Source: Hyphomicrobiales bacterium
GTDB lineage: Bacteria > Pseudomonadota > Alphaproteobacteria > Rhizobiales > GCA-2746425
Assembly: GCA_002746425.1 (NCBI GenBank)
Contig: NVXB01000017.1
Coordinates: 1 to 5,032 of the forward strand
DNA length: 5,032 nt
Direction: 5' to 3'
Positions 1-4,164 of this stretch are shown here, one piece after another. Within the stretch, counting starts at the first letter, position 1; every line of letters begins with the position of its first letter. Under the pieces are notes generated by a model. It had not been told where the DNA came from. It saw only the letters and a program-made list of their open reading frames with translations, and made no database searches. The translations under genes and the position numbers were made by a program.

Positions 1-95
1 ATCGCAGCGGTCAGCGTGGTTTTACCATGATCAACGTGACCAATCGTGCCGATATTCGCATGCGGCTTATTGCGTAGAAATTTCTCTTTGGCCAT
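1..95 (-). CDS. tuf: Elongation factor Tu, N-terminal fragment (runs off left edge)
   Basis: Elongation factor Tu carries aminoacyl-tRNA to the ribosome as a GTP complex. Only the first 31 codons plus two bases lie in the window. The visible protein starts MAKEKFLRNKPHANIGTIG and continues into the GTP-binding P-loop GHVDHGKT at residues 19-26, which is diagnostic for EF-Tu. The ATG at 93-95 is preceded by an AAGGAT ribosome binding site at 106-111, ten bases upstream. Upstream on the same strand are tRNA-Gly and tRNA-Tyr, the order known from bacterial tRNA-tufB operons, so co-transcription is likely. The gene is cut by the window edge, not broken. Whether the genome has a second tuf copy cannot be seen here. 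Confidence 0.97.
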   Translation of the reverse strand, partial: MAKEKFLRNKPHANIGTIGHVDHGKTTLTAA

Positions 96-105
96 CGGAC
101 CGGTT

Positions 106-111
106 ATCCTT
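106..111 (-). promoter_or_regulatory. Ribosome binding site of tuf
   Basis: Read on the minus strand this is AAGGAT, ten bases before the tuf ATG. It supports the annotated start, which also matches the invariant MAKEKF N-terminus of EF-Tu. Confidence 0.7.
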
Positions 112-120
112 GCAATTCAA

Positions 121-145
121 CCAGTGGAGTTTTCCAACTGGGAAA
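121..145 (-). promoter_or_regulatory. Leader hairpins between tRNA-Gly and tuf
   Basis: The untranslated leader of tuf can fold in two exclusive ways. One stem pairs CCAG-T-TGGA with TCCA-CTGG (121-141), eight pairs with one bulged base and an AAAC loop. The other pairs TTTCC with GGAAA (131-145), five pairs around a five-base loop. No T-run follows, so this is not a standard terminator. It may mark an RNA processing site between the tRNAs and the mRNA, or tune tuf translation. The structure is visible; the role is inference. Confidence 0.4.
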
Positions 146-177
146 TCTTCGTTCAAGCCACTTGGCCCGGTTCTCTT

Positions 178-207
178 TATATATCGGTCCAAAATGCAAA
201 ATTGCAA
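178..207 (-). promoter_or_regulatory. Possible internal promoter for tuf
   Basis: On the minus strand, TTGCAA (202-207) stands 18 bases before TATATA (178-183), just downstream of the tRNA-Gly gene and about 80 bases before the tuf start codon. This could give tuf a promoter of its own besides read-through from the tRNA promoter. Both hexamers are only partial matches and the stretch is AT-rich, so chance is possible. Confidence 0.3.
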
Positions 208-209
208 TC

Positions 210-283
210 TGGAGCGGGTAGCGGGAATTGAACCCGCGTCTTCAGCTTGGAAGGCTGTTGCTCTACCCCTGAGCTATACCCGC
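210..283 (-). tRNA. tRNA-Gly(TCC)
   Basis: This is a glycine tRNA with anticodon TCC, at window positions 249-251. The seven-base acceptor stem GCGGGTA pairs with TACCCGC. The D arm is GCTC/GAGC, the anticodon stem CAGC/GCTG, and the T arm contains GGTTCAATTCC. The discriminator base is T, as in other bacterial glycine tRNAs, and the 3' CCA is encoded (210-212). It lies 18 bases downstream of tRNA-Tyr and 114 bases upstream of tuf on the same strand, so it is probably cut from a shared precursor. Confidence 0.97.
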
Positions 284-301
284 CTGATTATGTCTGTTTG
301 A

Positions 302-386
302 TGGTGGAGGGAGCTGGATTTGAACCAGCGTAGGCTTAGCCAACGGATTTACAGTCCGCCCCTTTTAACCGCTCAGGCATCCCTCC
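302..386 (-). tRNA. tRNA-Tyr(GTA)
   Basis: This is a tyrosine tRNA with anticodon GTA, at window positions 350-352. The acceptor stem GGAGGGA pairs with TCCCTCC, the T arm contains GGTTCAAATCC, and the CCA end is encoded (302-304). The 85-base length reflects the long variable arm of a class II tRNA, as expected for bacterial tRNA-Tyr. It is the first gene of the likely tRNA-Tyr/tRNA-Gly/tuf transcript, about 75 bases downstream of a good promoter. Confidence 0.97.
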
Positions 387-462
387 AAATCAAACAGCAG
401 GCCGGTATTTACCAACCCGAGTAAATGTACCCGTATTAAACAAAGGGTCATTCGTGGGCGTG

Positions 463-491
463 GTTATGACGACAGCAGCGGCGCGTGTCAA
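463..491 (-). promoter_or_regulatory. Promoter of the tRNA-Tyr / tRNA-Gly / tuf transcript
   Basis: On the minus strand a perfect -35 hexamer TTGACA (486-491) is followed after 17 bases by CATAAC (463-468), a four-of-six match to the -10 consensus. Transcription would begin near 456, about 70 bases before the mature tRNA-Tyr 5' end. The spacing and perfect -35 suit a strong housekeeping promoter. Confidence 0.65.
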
Positions 492-502
492 CGCGTGAAT
501 CT

Positions 503-532
503 TTGACATTTGTGCTTTTTTCGCGCGATAGC
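503..532 (+). promoter_or_regulatory. Promoter of rlmB
   Basis: A perfect TTGACA (503-508) is followed after 18 bases by GATAGC (527-532), a weak -10. Transcription would start near 539 and give a leader of about 57 bases before the rlmB ATG. The -35 is separated by 11 bases from the -35 of the divergent tRNA promoter and forms an inverted pair with it, so the two polymerases may compete. Confidence 0.5.
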
Positions 533-595
533 CATGACCAGCAATTGCATAACCACAAATTTCCGCTACCTCAATGGCGATAGAAGGACCCAAAA

Positions 596-1360
596 ATGGC
601 TAAATTCTCAAGAAAATCAAAGAGTTCTGACAATGATGGTCCGGTTAAGCTCTATGGCTATCACGCCGTGAAAGCAGCGTTGGAAAATACACAACGCAAA
701 TTTATTTCGCTGCATTTAACAAAAAATATGTTGGATCGCCTGATTGAAGAAGGTGTTGATTTTCCAATCGAGCCAAAAATGGAAAACCCTCGGCAAATCA
801 ACCAACTCGTTGGCGAAGATGCTGTGCATCAAGGCGCCGTGTTGGTTTGCCACCCTTTGGAGCAGCCAACGCTTGAGGAAGTACGCCATCATGACCTCAT
901 CATCATACTGGATCAGGTCACCGATCCACATAATGTCGGGGCGATTCACCGCTCTGCTTGCGCTCTGGGCGCGGGCGCGCTGATGACAACACGGCGCAAC
1001 GCCCCACCAGAATCAGGCTTGCTGGCCAAAACCGCCAGCGGTGCCTTTGAGTATCTGCCCTATATACAGGTCACGAATCTGGCGCGCAGCATCGAAGAAT
1101 GTCAGGCGCTCGGCTTCACCACCATTGGCCTTGATAGCGAAGGCCCCAAAGATCTGGTCGAAACACTGACCGGCTCGCATATCGACAAAGTGGCACTGAT
1201 TCTTGGCGCTGAAGGGCGCGGCCTGCGCCGCCTCACCCGCGATTTATGCGATCATTTGGCGCGGCTGGATATGCCCGGCCCCATCAAAAGCCTCAACGTC
1301 TCCAACGCATCGGCATTGGCGCTCTTCGTCTGCCAGCAAGCTTTGAGCGCCGCAAAATAG
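596..1360 (+). CDS. rlmB: 23S rRNA 2'-O-methyltransferase of the RlmB / TrmH (SPOUT) family
   Basis: The predicted protein (254 aa) transfers a methyl group from S-adenosylmethionine to a ribose 2'-OH. In RlmB the target is 23S rRNA G2251 in the peptidyl-transferase P-loop. An N-terminal L30e-like substrate-binding domain begins with LYGYHAVKAAL (residues 19-29). The three SpoU signature motifs follow: motif 1 with DQVTDPHNVGAIHRSA (106-121, catalytic Arg expected here), motif 2 LILGAEGRGLRRLT (201-214), and motif 3 LDMPGPIKSLNVSNASAL (224-241). The deep trefoil knot of SPOUT enzymes is built by motifs 2 and 3. The start is supported by GAAGGA at 583-588, seven bases upstream of the ATG. Length and N-terminal domain fit RlmB better than the shorter TrmL, and the position opposite tRNA-Tyr/tRNA-Gly/tuf fits the alphaproteobacterial arrangement. 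The exact target base is inferred from the family. Confidence 0.93.
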   Translation: MAKFSRKSKSSDNDGPVKLYGYHAVKAALENTQRKFISLHLTKNMLDRLIEEGVDFPIEPKMENPRQINQLVGEDAVHQGAVLVCHPLEQPTLEEVRHHDLIIILDQVTDPHNVGAIHRSACALGAGALMTTRRNAPPESGLLAKTASGAFEYLPYIQVTNLARSIEECQALGFTTIGLDSEGPKDLVETLTGSHIDKVALILGAEGRGLRRLTRDLCDHLARLDMPGPIKSLNVSNASALALFVCQQALSAAK

Positions 1361-1430
1361 GTTTTTGCTGTTGCCTTGCGGATGAATCAAACTATCAGCG
1401 TTTTGGGCTTGTTCATTGAAATATTGTTGT

Positions 1431-1469
1431 TTTTGCCAAGACCGTCTCTTTGGAGATGTTCAGGCAAAA
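1431..1469. repeat. Inverted repeat in the rlmB-transporter gap
   Basis: TTTTGCC (1431-1437) is mirrored by GGCAAAA (1463-1469), perfect over seven bases. A second small stem TCTC/GAGA (1445-1448 and 1453-1456) lies in the loop. It could be a weak end-of-transcript structure for rlmB, some 70 bases past its stop, or an operator for the next gene. Nothing else of note appears between 1361 and 1588. Confidence 0.3.
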
Positions 1470-1491
1470 CGCCACAGCAAGCCCGATATCA

Positions 1492-1520
1492 TTGCACATA
1501 GGCTGGCGCTGCCTTATGGC
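1492..1520 (+). promoter_or_regulatory. Possible promoter of the transporter gene
   Basis: TTGCAC (1492-1497) stands 17 bases before TATGGC (1515-1520). Each matches half of its consensus. It would give a leader of about 60 bases ahead of the preferred ATG at 1589. This is a weak call, made because the 228-base gap after rlmB makes a separate promoter likely. Confidence 0.2.
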
Positions 1521-1574
1521 TGTAAGAGCGCGGCAATCACTGTTTGATGGCCCCTCCTCGCGCCAAACATTCGC

Positions 1575-1580
1575 AAAAGG
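1575..1580 (+). promoter_or_regulatory. Ribosome binding site fixing the transporter start
   Basis: AAAAGG lies eight bases before the ATG at 1589. The upstream alternatives, TTG at 1544 and ATG at 1547, have no purine-rich stretch in front of them. This favours the shorter protein that begins MLSTPVRQAV. Confidence 0.55.
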
Positions 1581-1588
1581 TTTCGTAT

Positions 1589-2464
1589 ATGCTCAGCACG
1601 CCCGTTCGTCAGGCTGTCGTTTTGATGATCTTTGCAACGTCGCTGGTGCCGCTGGGCGACTCGGCGGGCAAGCTGCTCACCCTTAGCGGCAGTTCGCCCT
1701 TCTTCATCGCCTGGAGCCGGTTTGCGCTGGGCGCGCTGGTGTTGCTGCCCTTTATGGGCCTCAAGCGGGTAGAATTTCGCCTTTTGCTGGATTGGCGCGT
1801 CTGGCTGCGCGCCTGTTTTATCATGGGCGGCATCACATCGATTCTCACGGCGCTTAAAACCGTGCCAATCGCCGATGCTTTCGCCGCCTTTTTCATCGGC
1901 CCCATCCTGTCGTATTTCCTGTCAGCGATATTGCTGAAAGAGAAAATCACCCTGCCCCGCACCCTGTTGCTGCTTGTCGGCTTTATCGGCGTGTTGCTGG
2001 TGGTCAAGCCGGGCCTTGGCATGAAACCTGGCCTTGGCTACGCGCTGCTGGCGGGCTGTTCCTACAGTCTTTATCTGGTCACCAGCCGCTGGCTCAGCGA
2101 TATCGCCCGCCCGCGCATGATGCTGATGTCCCAATTGATGATCGGCGGCCTTTTACTAGCCCCCCTTGGCATTACCGATATTCCGGACCTGACAGATGTT
2201 TGGACCGATTTTCTGATCTTTGGCAGCGCACTCAGCTCTGCCATTGGCAATTTGTTTTTGCTGATGGCTTATCGGCGCATCGAAGCCTCCCGCCTTGCGC
2301 CCTTGATCTATCTGCAATTGGTTGCAGGCACCATTTTTGGCTTTACCATTTTTGGTGATGTACCGGATATGATCAGCTTTGCCGGATTGGCCTTATTGAT
2401 GCTGTCAGGCTTTGGCTCTTTTTGGCTCGCTGGCGTGGGCGCAAAAGCCCAATCAAAGAAGTAA
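1589..2464 (+). CDS. EamA / drug-metabolite transporter (DMT) family permease
   Basis: This 291-aa inner-membrane protein is built almost wholly of hydrophobic helices. About ten segments can be read, roughly at residues 8-25, 38-56, 70-90, 94-115, 123-140, 148-166, 176-196, 205-225, 236-254 and 260-281. That is the 5+5 arrangement of two EamA domains. Family hallmarks include AWSRFALGALVLLP (41-54), LLKEKITLPR (115-124) ahead of helix 5, and VVKPGLG (138-144) closing the first half. Members export amino acids, metabolites or drugs, often driven by protons. The substrate cannot be told from sequence. The start was chosen for its ribosome binding site; a reading from 1544 would add 15 polar residues. 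A short duplication, KPGLG-M-KPGLG, sits at residues 140-150. The gene stands alone, with a 97-base gap to the next same-strand gene. Confidence 0.88.
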   Translation: MLSTPVRQAVVLMIFATSLVPLGDSAGKLLTLSGSSPFFIAWSRFALGALVLLPFMGLKRVEFRLLLDWRVWLRACFIMGGITSILTALKTVPIADAFAAFFIGPILSYFLSAILLKEKITLPRTLLLLVGFIGVLLVVKPGLGMKPGLGYALLAGCSYSLYLVTSRWLSDIARPRMMLMSQLMIGGLLLAPLGITDIPDLTDVWTDFLIFGSALSSAIGNLFLLMAYRRIEASRLAPLIYLQLVAGTIFGFTIFGDVPDMISFAGLALLMLSGFGSFWLAGVGAKAQSKK

Positions 2465-2479
2465 TTCTTGAAAAGAATT
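2463..2479. repeat. Perfect palindrome starting in the transporter stop codon
   Basis: AATTCTT, spacer GAA, AAGAATT: seven perfect base pairs starting within the stop codon TAA at 2462-2464. It could end the transporter mRNA, although no T-run follows at once, or it could be an operator for the downstream secreted-protein gene, whose AT-rich upstream region contains TATATT at 2505-2510. Structure seen; role unknown. Confidence 0.45.
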
Positions 2480-2504
2480 GCCCATAATGCCACCGTATTT
2501 TTAC

Positions 2505-2510
2505 TATATT
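2505..2510 (+). promoter_or_regulatory. Candidate -10 element for the small exported protein gene
   Basis: TATATT matches five of six bases of the -10 consensus and would start transcription near 2517, about 45 bases before the ATG at 2562. No convincing -35 hexamer lies 16-18 bases upstream, so if real the promoter is weak or activator-dependent. Confidence 0.25.
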
Positions 2511-2561
2511 AGTGGGTTCATCACGTACGAAAACCTCAAAACATATATTTGGAATACACAC

Positions 2562-2915
2562 ATGATCAAAGTTTATGGTCTTTTATGCGGTGCTTTACTG
2601 CTGACTTTCGCAGGCGCGGCAATAGCTCAGGATTTGCGGATAGGCGACGCCGATTTTGACGGGCGCACCTTTTTACTCGATGAGCCACTTGAGGGCGTTT
2701 ACTCCAATTACTGGTCCGGCATGCGCGTTAGCGGTGATGGTTCTGACCAAACCGACGTGCATATTCGCTCTGACGGCAAGCTACCGTTTGATGGAATTTT
2801 GAGCCTGAATTGCTCTGCTCCTGATGGCCATTTTTGGCTCCTCGGTGAGGAACAGGCCATGGGTCTCGTACCACGGCAGGCAATTGCCAATGCTCGAGAG
2901 TTTTTCTGCGGTTAG
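2562..2915 (+). CDS. Small exported protein of unknown function
   Basis: I do not recognise this 117-aa protein. It opens with a clear Sec signal peptide: MIK, a hydrophobic core VYGLLCGALLLTFAGA, then AIA-QD, which predicts cleavage after about residue 22. The mature part of about 95 residues is polar and acidic at first (IGDADFDGRTF) and contains a tyrosine/tryptophan patch YSNYWSGMRV (47-56). Its only two cysteines are Cys84 and the penultimate Cys116, so a disulfide in the periplasm is plausible. There are no further membrane helices and no lipobox, so a soluble periplasmic or secreted protein is expected. The ATG at 2562 is preferred over an in-frame TTG at 2478 because the signal peptide begins there and GGAA (2551-2554) lies seven bases upstream. 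It converges with the mercury-type unit on the other strand. Confidence 0.7.
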   Translation: MIKVYGLLCGALLLTFAGAAIAQDLRIGDADFDGRTFLLDEPLEGVYSNYWSGMRVSGDGSDQTDVHIRSDGKLPFDGILSLNCSAPDGHFWLLGEEQAMGLVPRQAIANAREFFCG

Positions 2916-2964
2916 CTAGGCGATTTGGGCTAGCGCCTCTCGCCATCCACCATCTCGCCTATAC

Positions 2965-3106
2965 ACCCACCACCGTCATCCTCGGGCTTGACCCGGGGAC
3001 CCACGGTTAAAACGGTTGGCGTATCTCGATGATCAGCCATTTAAGCAGGAAACTTCCGTTGCATGGGTCCCCGGGTCAAGCCCGAGGATGACGAAAGTAG
3101 GTGGGT
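2965..3106. repeat. Inverted-repeat element 1 (MITE- or REP-like)
   Basis: Two perfect 30-base arms (2974-3003 and 3064-3093) face each other across a 60-base centre. They read CGTCATCCTCGGGCTTGACC followed by CGGGGACCCA. Outside them a second seven-base pair, ACCCACC (2965-2971) and GGTGGGT (3100-3106), extends the symmetry with small gaps. Each arm is itself nearly palindromic: CCTCGGG, loop CTTGA, CCCGGGG (2980-2998). The centre has no coding capacity that I can see. The element lies exactly between two convergent genes ending at 2915 (plus) and 3123 (minus), where a strong stem could stop or protect both transcripts. This repeat style is widespread in alphaproteobacterial genomes. Confidence 0.85.
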
Positions 3107-3122
3107 ACAAATTGCCTTCAGC

Positions 3123-3332
3123 TCAAACCCCACAACAATCAACACCATCCTGAATTGGCGGACACGGCACGCTGCCATACGAGCAATAGACACAGCAATC
3201 GCCCGCTTTTGGCTTGAGCAATATGCCACACGATGTGCATTCATAAAACCACTGACAGGCATCAGTCGGCATGGTTTCGGTTTCAGCATGACTGCAATGA
3301 GGGCAAGTTAGGGTTGAATCTGGCTCAATCAT
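3123..3332 (-). CDS. GDCCVxC-domain cysteine-rich protein, merF partner
   Basis: This 69-aa protein carries 11 cysteines and belongs to the GDCCVxC-type small (seleno)protein family, often found beside mercury-resistance genes. The signature reads GDCCVYCSYGSVPCPPIQ at residues 44-61. Before it are two paired-cysteine sites, CPHC (10-13) and CTSC (32-35), which look like a zinc- or metal-binding knuckle. The C-terminus has a further vicinal pair DCCGV (65-69). Some relatives carry selenocysteine; here every such position is a plain Cys codon. The ATG overlaps the merF stop as ATGA, and its own ribosome binding site is weak, so translation is probably coupled. No signal peptide or helix is seen, so a cytoplasmic protein is expected. 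A role in accepting Hg(II) from MerF is inference; the biochemical role is not established to my knowledge. Confidence 0.85.
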   Translation of the reverse strand: MIEPDSTLTCPHCSHAETETMPTDACQWFYECTSCGILLKPKAGDCCVYCSYGSVPCPPIQDGVDCCGV

Positions 3333-3532
3333 GCCATCCGCGCTCGCAGCAACGCATACAGGGTTAGCAAGATAAAAATACCCAGCGCAGGCAGCAGCAC
3401 CATATCCAATGCGCCGACCAACGCAGACAGCCCAACCGCACCAAACAAAATAACCAACAAAGGCGTGAAGCAACACAGCGCCGACACGACGGTGCCAATG
3501 ATTCCAACTTTCAAAAGACGATTATTTGACAT
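3329..3532 (-). CDS. merF: Mercury transporter MerF, short form
   Basis: MerF is a small inner-membrane protein that brings Hg(II) into the cytoplasm. This copy has 67 residues and two hydrophobic helices (about 7-33 and 42-62). The family signature is plain: IIGTVVSALCCFTPLLVILF at 11-30, with the mercury-binding vicinal pair Cys20-Cys21, then GAVGLSALVG and LLPALGIFILLTLYAL (46-61). Known MerF proteins are about 81 residues and end in a tail with a second vicinal cysteine pair. Here the protein stops after LLRARMA and the second pair is missing. The start at 3532 is chosen because GGAG (3542-3545) lies nine bases upstream; the in-frame ATG at 3547 would add five residues and lacks a binding site. 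The stop overlaps the start of the GDCCVxC gene. Confidence 0.92.
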   Translation of the reverse strand: MSNNRLLKVGIIGTVVSALCCFTPLLVILFGAVGLSALVGALDMVLLPALGIFILLTLYALLRARMA

Positions 3533-3588
3533 TCTGGCGCACTCCATTTTTCACAGAATACCGCCAATGCCGTCAACATCAGAATCAC
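3511..3588 (-). pseudogene. Possible 3' remnant of a gene upstream of merF
   Basis: In a different minus-strand frame, the bases between the repeat element and merF read VILMLTALAVFCEKW, then SAPECQIIVF and a TGA at 3511-3513. The hydrophobic run ending in E-K-W resembles the end of a membrane protein, and it would overlap the merF start by 22 bases. Upstream the frame meets a stop at once near the edge of repeat element 2. The GTG at 3588 has no ribosome binding site. It may be the tail of an older mer-type gene cut off by the element, or plain chance over 26 codons. Confidence 0.2.
3542..3545 (-). promoter_or_regulatory. Ribosome binding site fixing the merF start
   Basis: GGAG on the minus strand, nine bases before the ATG at 3532. 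It overlaps the alternative ATG at 3545-3547, which shows that the shorter reading frame is the likely one. Confidence 0.5.
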
Positions 3589-3603
3589 ATTTGCGCGAGC
3601 ATG

Positions 3604-3720
3604 TCATTCCCCGGGCTTGATCCGGGGACTTTATCGCGCGCGGTTGCGGGATTAGCTAAGCGGTGCACTGCTGGCTCCAATGAACGGAGCAGAAGACCCC
3701 GGATCAAGTCCGGGGAATGA
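3604..3720. repeat. Inverted-repeat element 2, same family as element 1
   Basis: Arms of 24 bases (3604-3627 and 3697-3720) match as inverted copies at 23 positions; the one mismatch is G versus A in CCGGGCTTG/CCGGACTTG. The arm core CCCCGGGCTTGATCCGGGG aligns with the arm of element 1, and each arm holds a CCCCGG/CCGGGG palindrome. The 69-base centre is unlike the centre of element 1, so the two copies share ends but not middles. It lies upstream of merF and downstream of the decayed gene. Any merF promoter must therefore sit in the 70 bases between arm and gene, or inside this element. Confidence 0.8.
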
Positions 3721-3789
3721 GTTTTTTGGTATTGTTGTTGCAAATTAGAGCTTCATTACTCAAGTGTCACAGCAGCCCTTACCCAAGCA

Positions 3790-4131
3790 CTACGCATCCC
3801 GCGCAAACAGTATCTCAGCCATAACACCCAAGCGCTGCTCAACCGCTTCGCAGGCGTCCAAAATCATGTCTTCACGAAAATAGCTTGCCCGCAACAACGG
3901 CGTGACGGTGATAGATTTAATTCTGAACTCGCCGCTTATCTTTGCCAATGCCAGCCAGCGGGTGGTGTCATAATCTTCCTCATCACCGCCCGTGGGTACA
4001 ATGCTGTTATCAGACTATCCCCACGCAAGACACGCTTCGAGGAATAGTAGATGACCAGGCAATTTTGCCACCAGATACGGCCAATCATCCAGTCAAGGAT
4101 GGGACGCCTACAGCAACAAATGCGAGCGCAT
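3790..4131 (-). pseudogene. Decayed gene with three in-frame stop codons
   Basis: From an ATG at 4129-4131, ten bases after GAGGG, one frame runs 113 codons to a TAG at 3790-3792. It is interrupted by TAG (4108-4110), TGA (4093-4095) and TAG (4015-4017). Between and after the stops it reads like a genuine protein: LDDWPYLVAKLPGHLLFLEA, then SDNSIVPTGGDEEDYDTTRW, then a closing stretch with FRIKSITVTPLLRASYF and a helix-like end DACEAVEQRLGVMAEILFA. The last 74 codons are open but lack a start with a ribosome binding site. I do not recognise the family. Near the 5' end a second frame also looks coding (NALAFVAVGVPSL, about 4091-4129), so a frameshift may add to the damage. It lies 33 bases downstream of the beta-barrel gene on the same strand. 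Stop recoding is unlikely, since neighbouring genes end with all three stops. Confidence 0.6.
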
Positions 4132-4164
4132 TTACTACGCGCCCTCAGAAAATTGGCTAGACAG

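Noticed and set aside
716..949. Minus-strand frame antisense to rlmB
   Set aside because: A shadow of the rlmB coding frame; no start signal or recognisable features.
1544..1588. Longer start (TTG 1544 or ATG 1547) for the EamA transporter
   Set aside because: No ribosome binding site precedes either codon and the added residues are polar. AAAAGG stands at the right distance from the ATG at 1589.
1450..1686. 78-codon plus-strand frame ahead of the transporter
   Set aside because: It starts with TTG, has no family signs, and overlaps the transporter in another frame.
2478..2561. TTG start that would add 28 residues to the small exported protein
   Set aside because: It would bury the clear signal peptide and has no binding site. 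The stretch looks like a promoter region.
2915..2938. Small hairpins GCTAG/CTAGC and AGGCG/CGCCT after the exported-protein gene as a terminator
   Set aside because: Only five pairs each, overlapping one another, and no T-run follows.
3041..3311. Open frames through repeat element 1 on both strands
   Set aside because: They owe their openness to the G+C-rich repeat and to the antisense of the GDCCVxC gene. No binding sites or family signs.
3123..3476. Longer 117-codon version of the GDCCVxC gene
   Set aside because: The extra N-terminal codons overlap merF in another frame and the known domain begins near the ATG at 3332.
3548..3576. TTGACG-17-TGAAAA as a merF promoter on the minus strand
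   Set aside because: Transcription would start near 3541, inside or after the GGAG binding site, so the message would lack it. The -10 is also poor, and no MerR-type dyad is present.
3526..3720. 64-codon plus-strand frame through repeat element 2
   Set aside because: Translation of a repeat, antisense to the merF upstream region, with no start signal.
3790..4131. Stop-codon recoding to explain the three in-frame stops
   Set aside because: Both TAG and TGA occur inside, while neighbouring genes use TAG, TGA and TAA as true ends. Decay is simpler.
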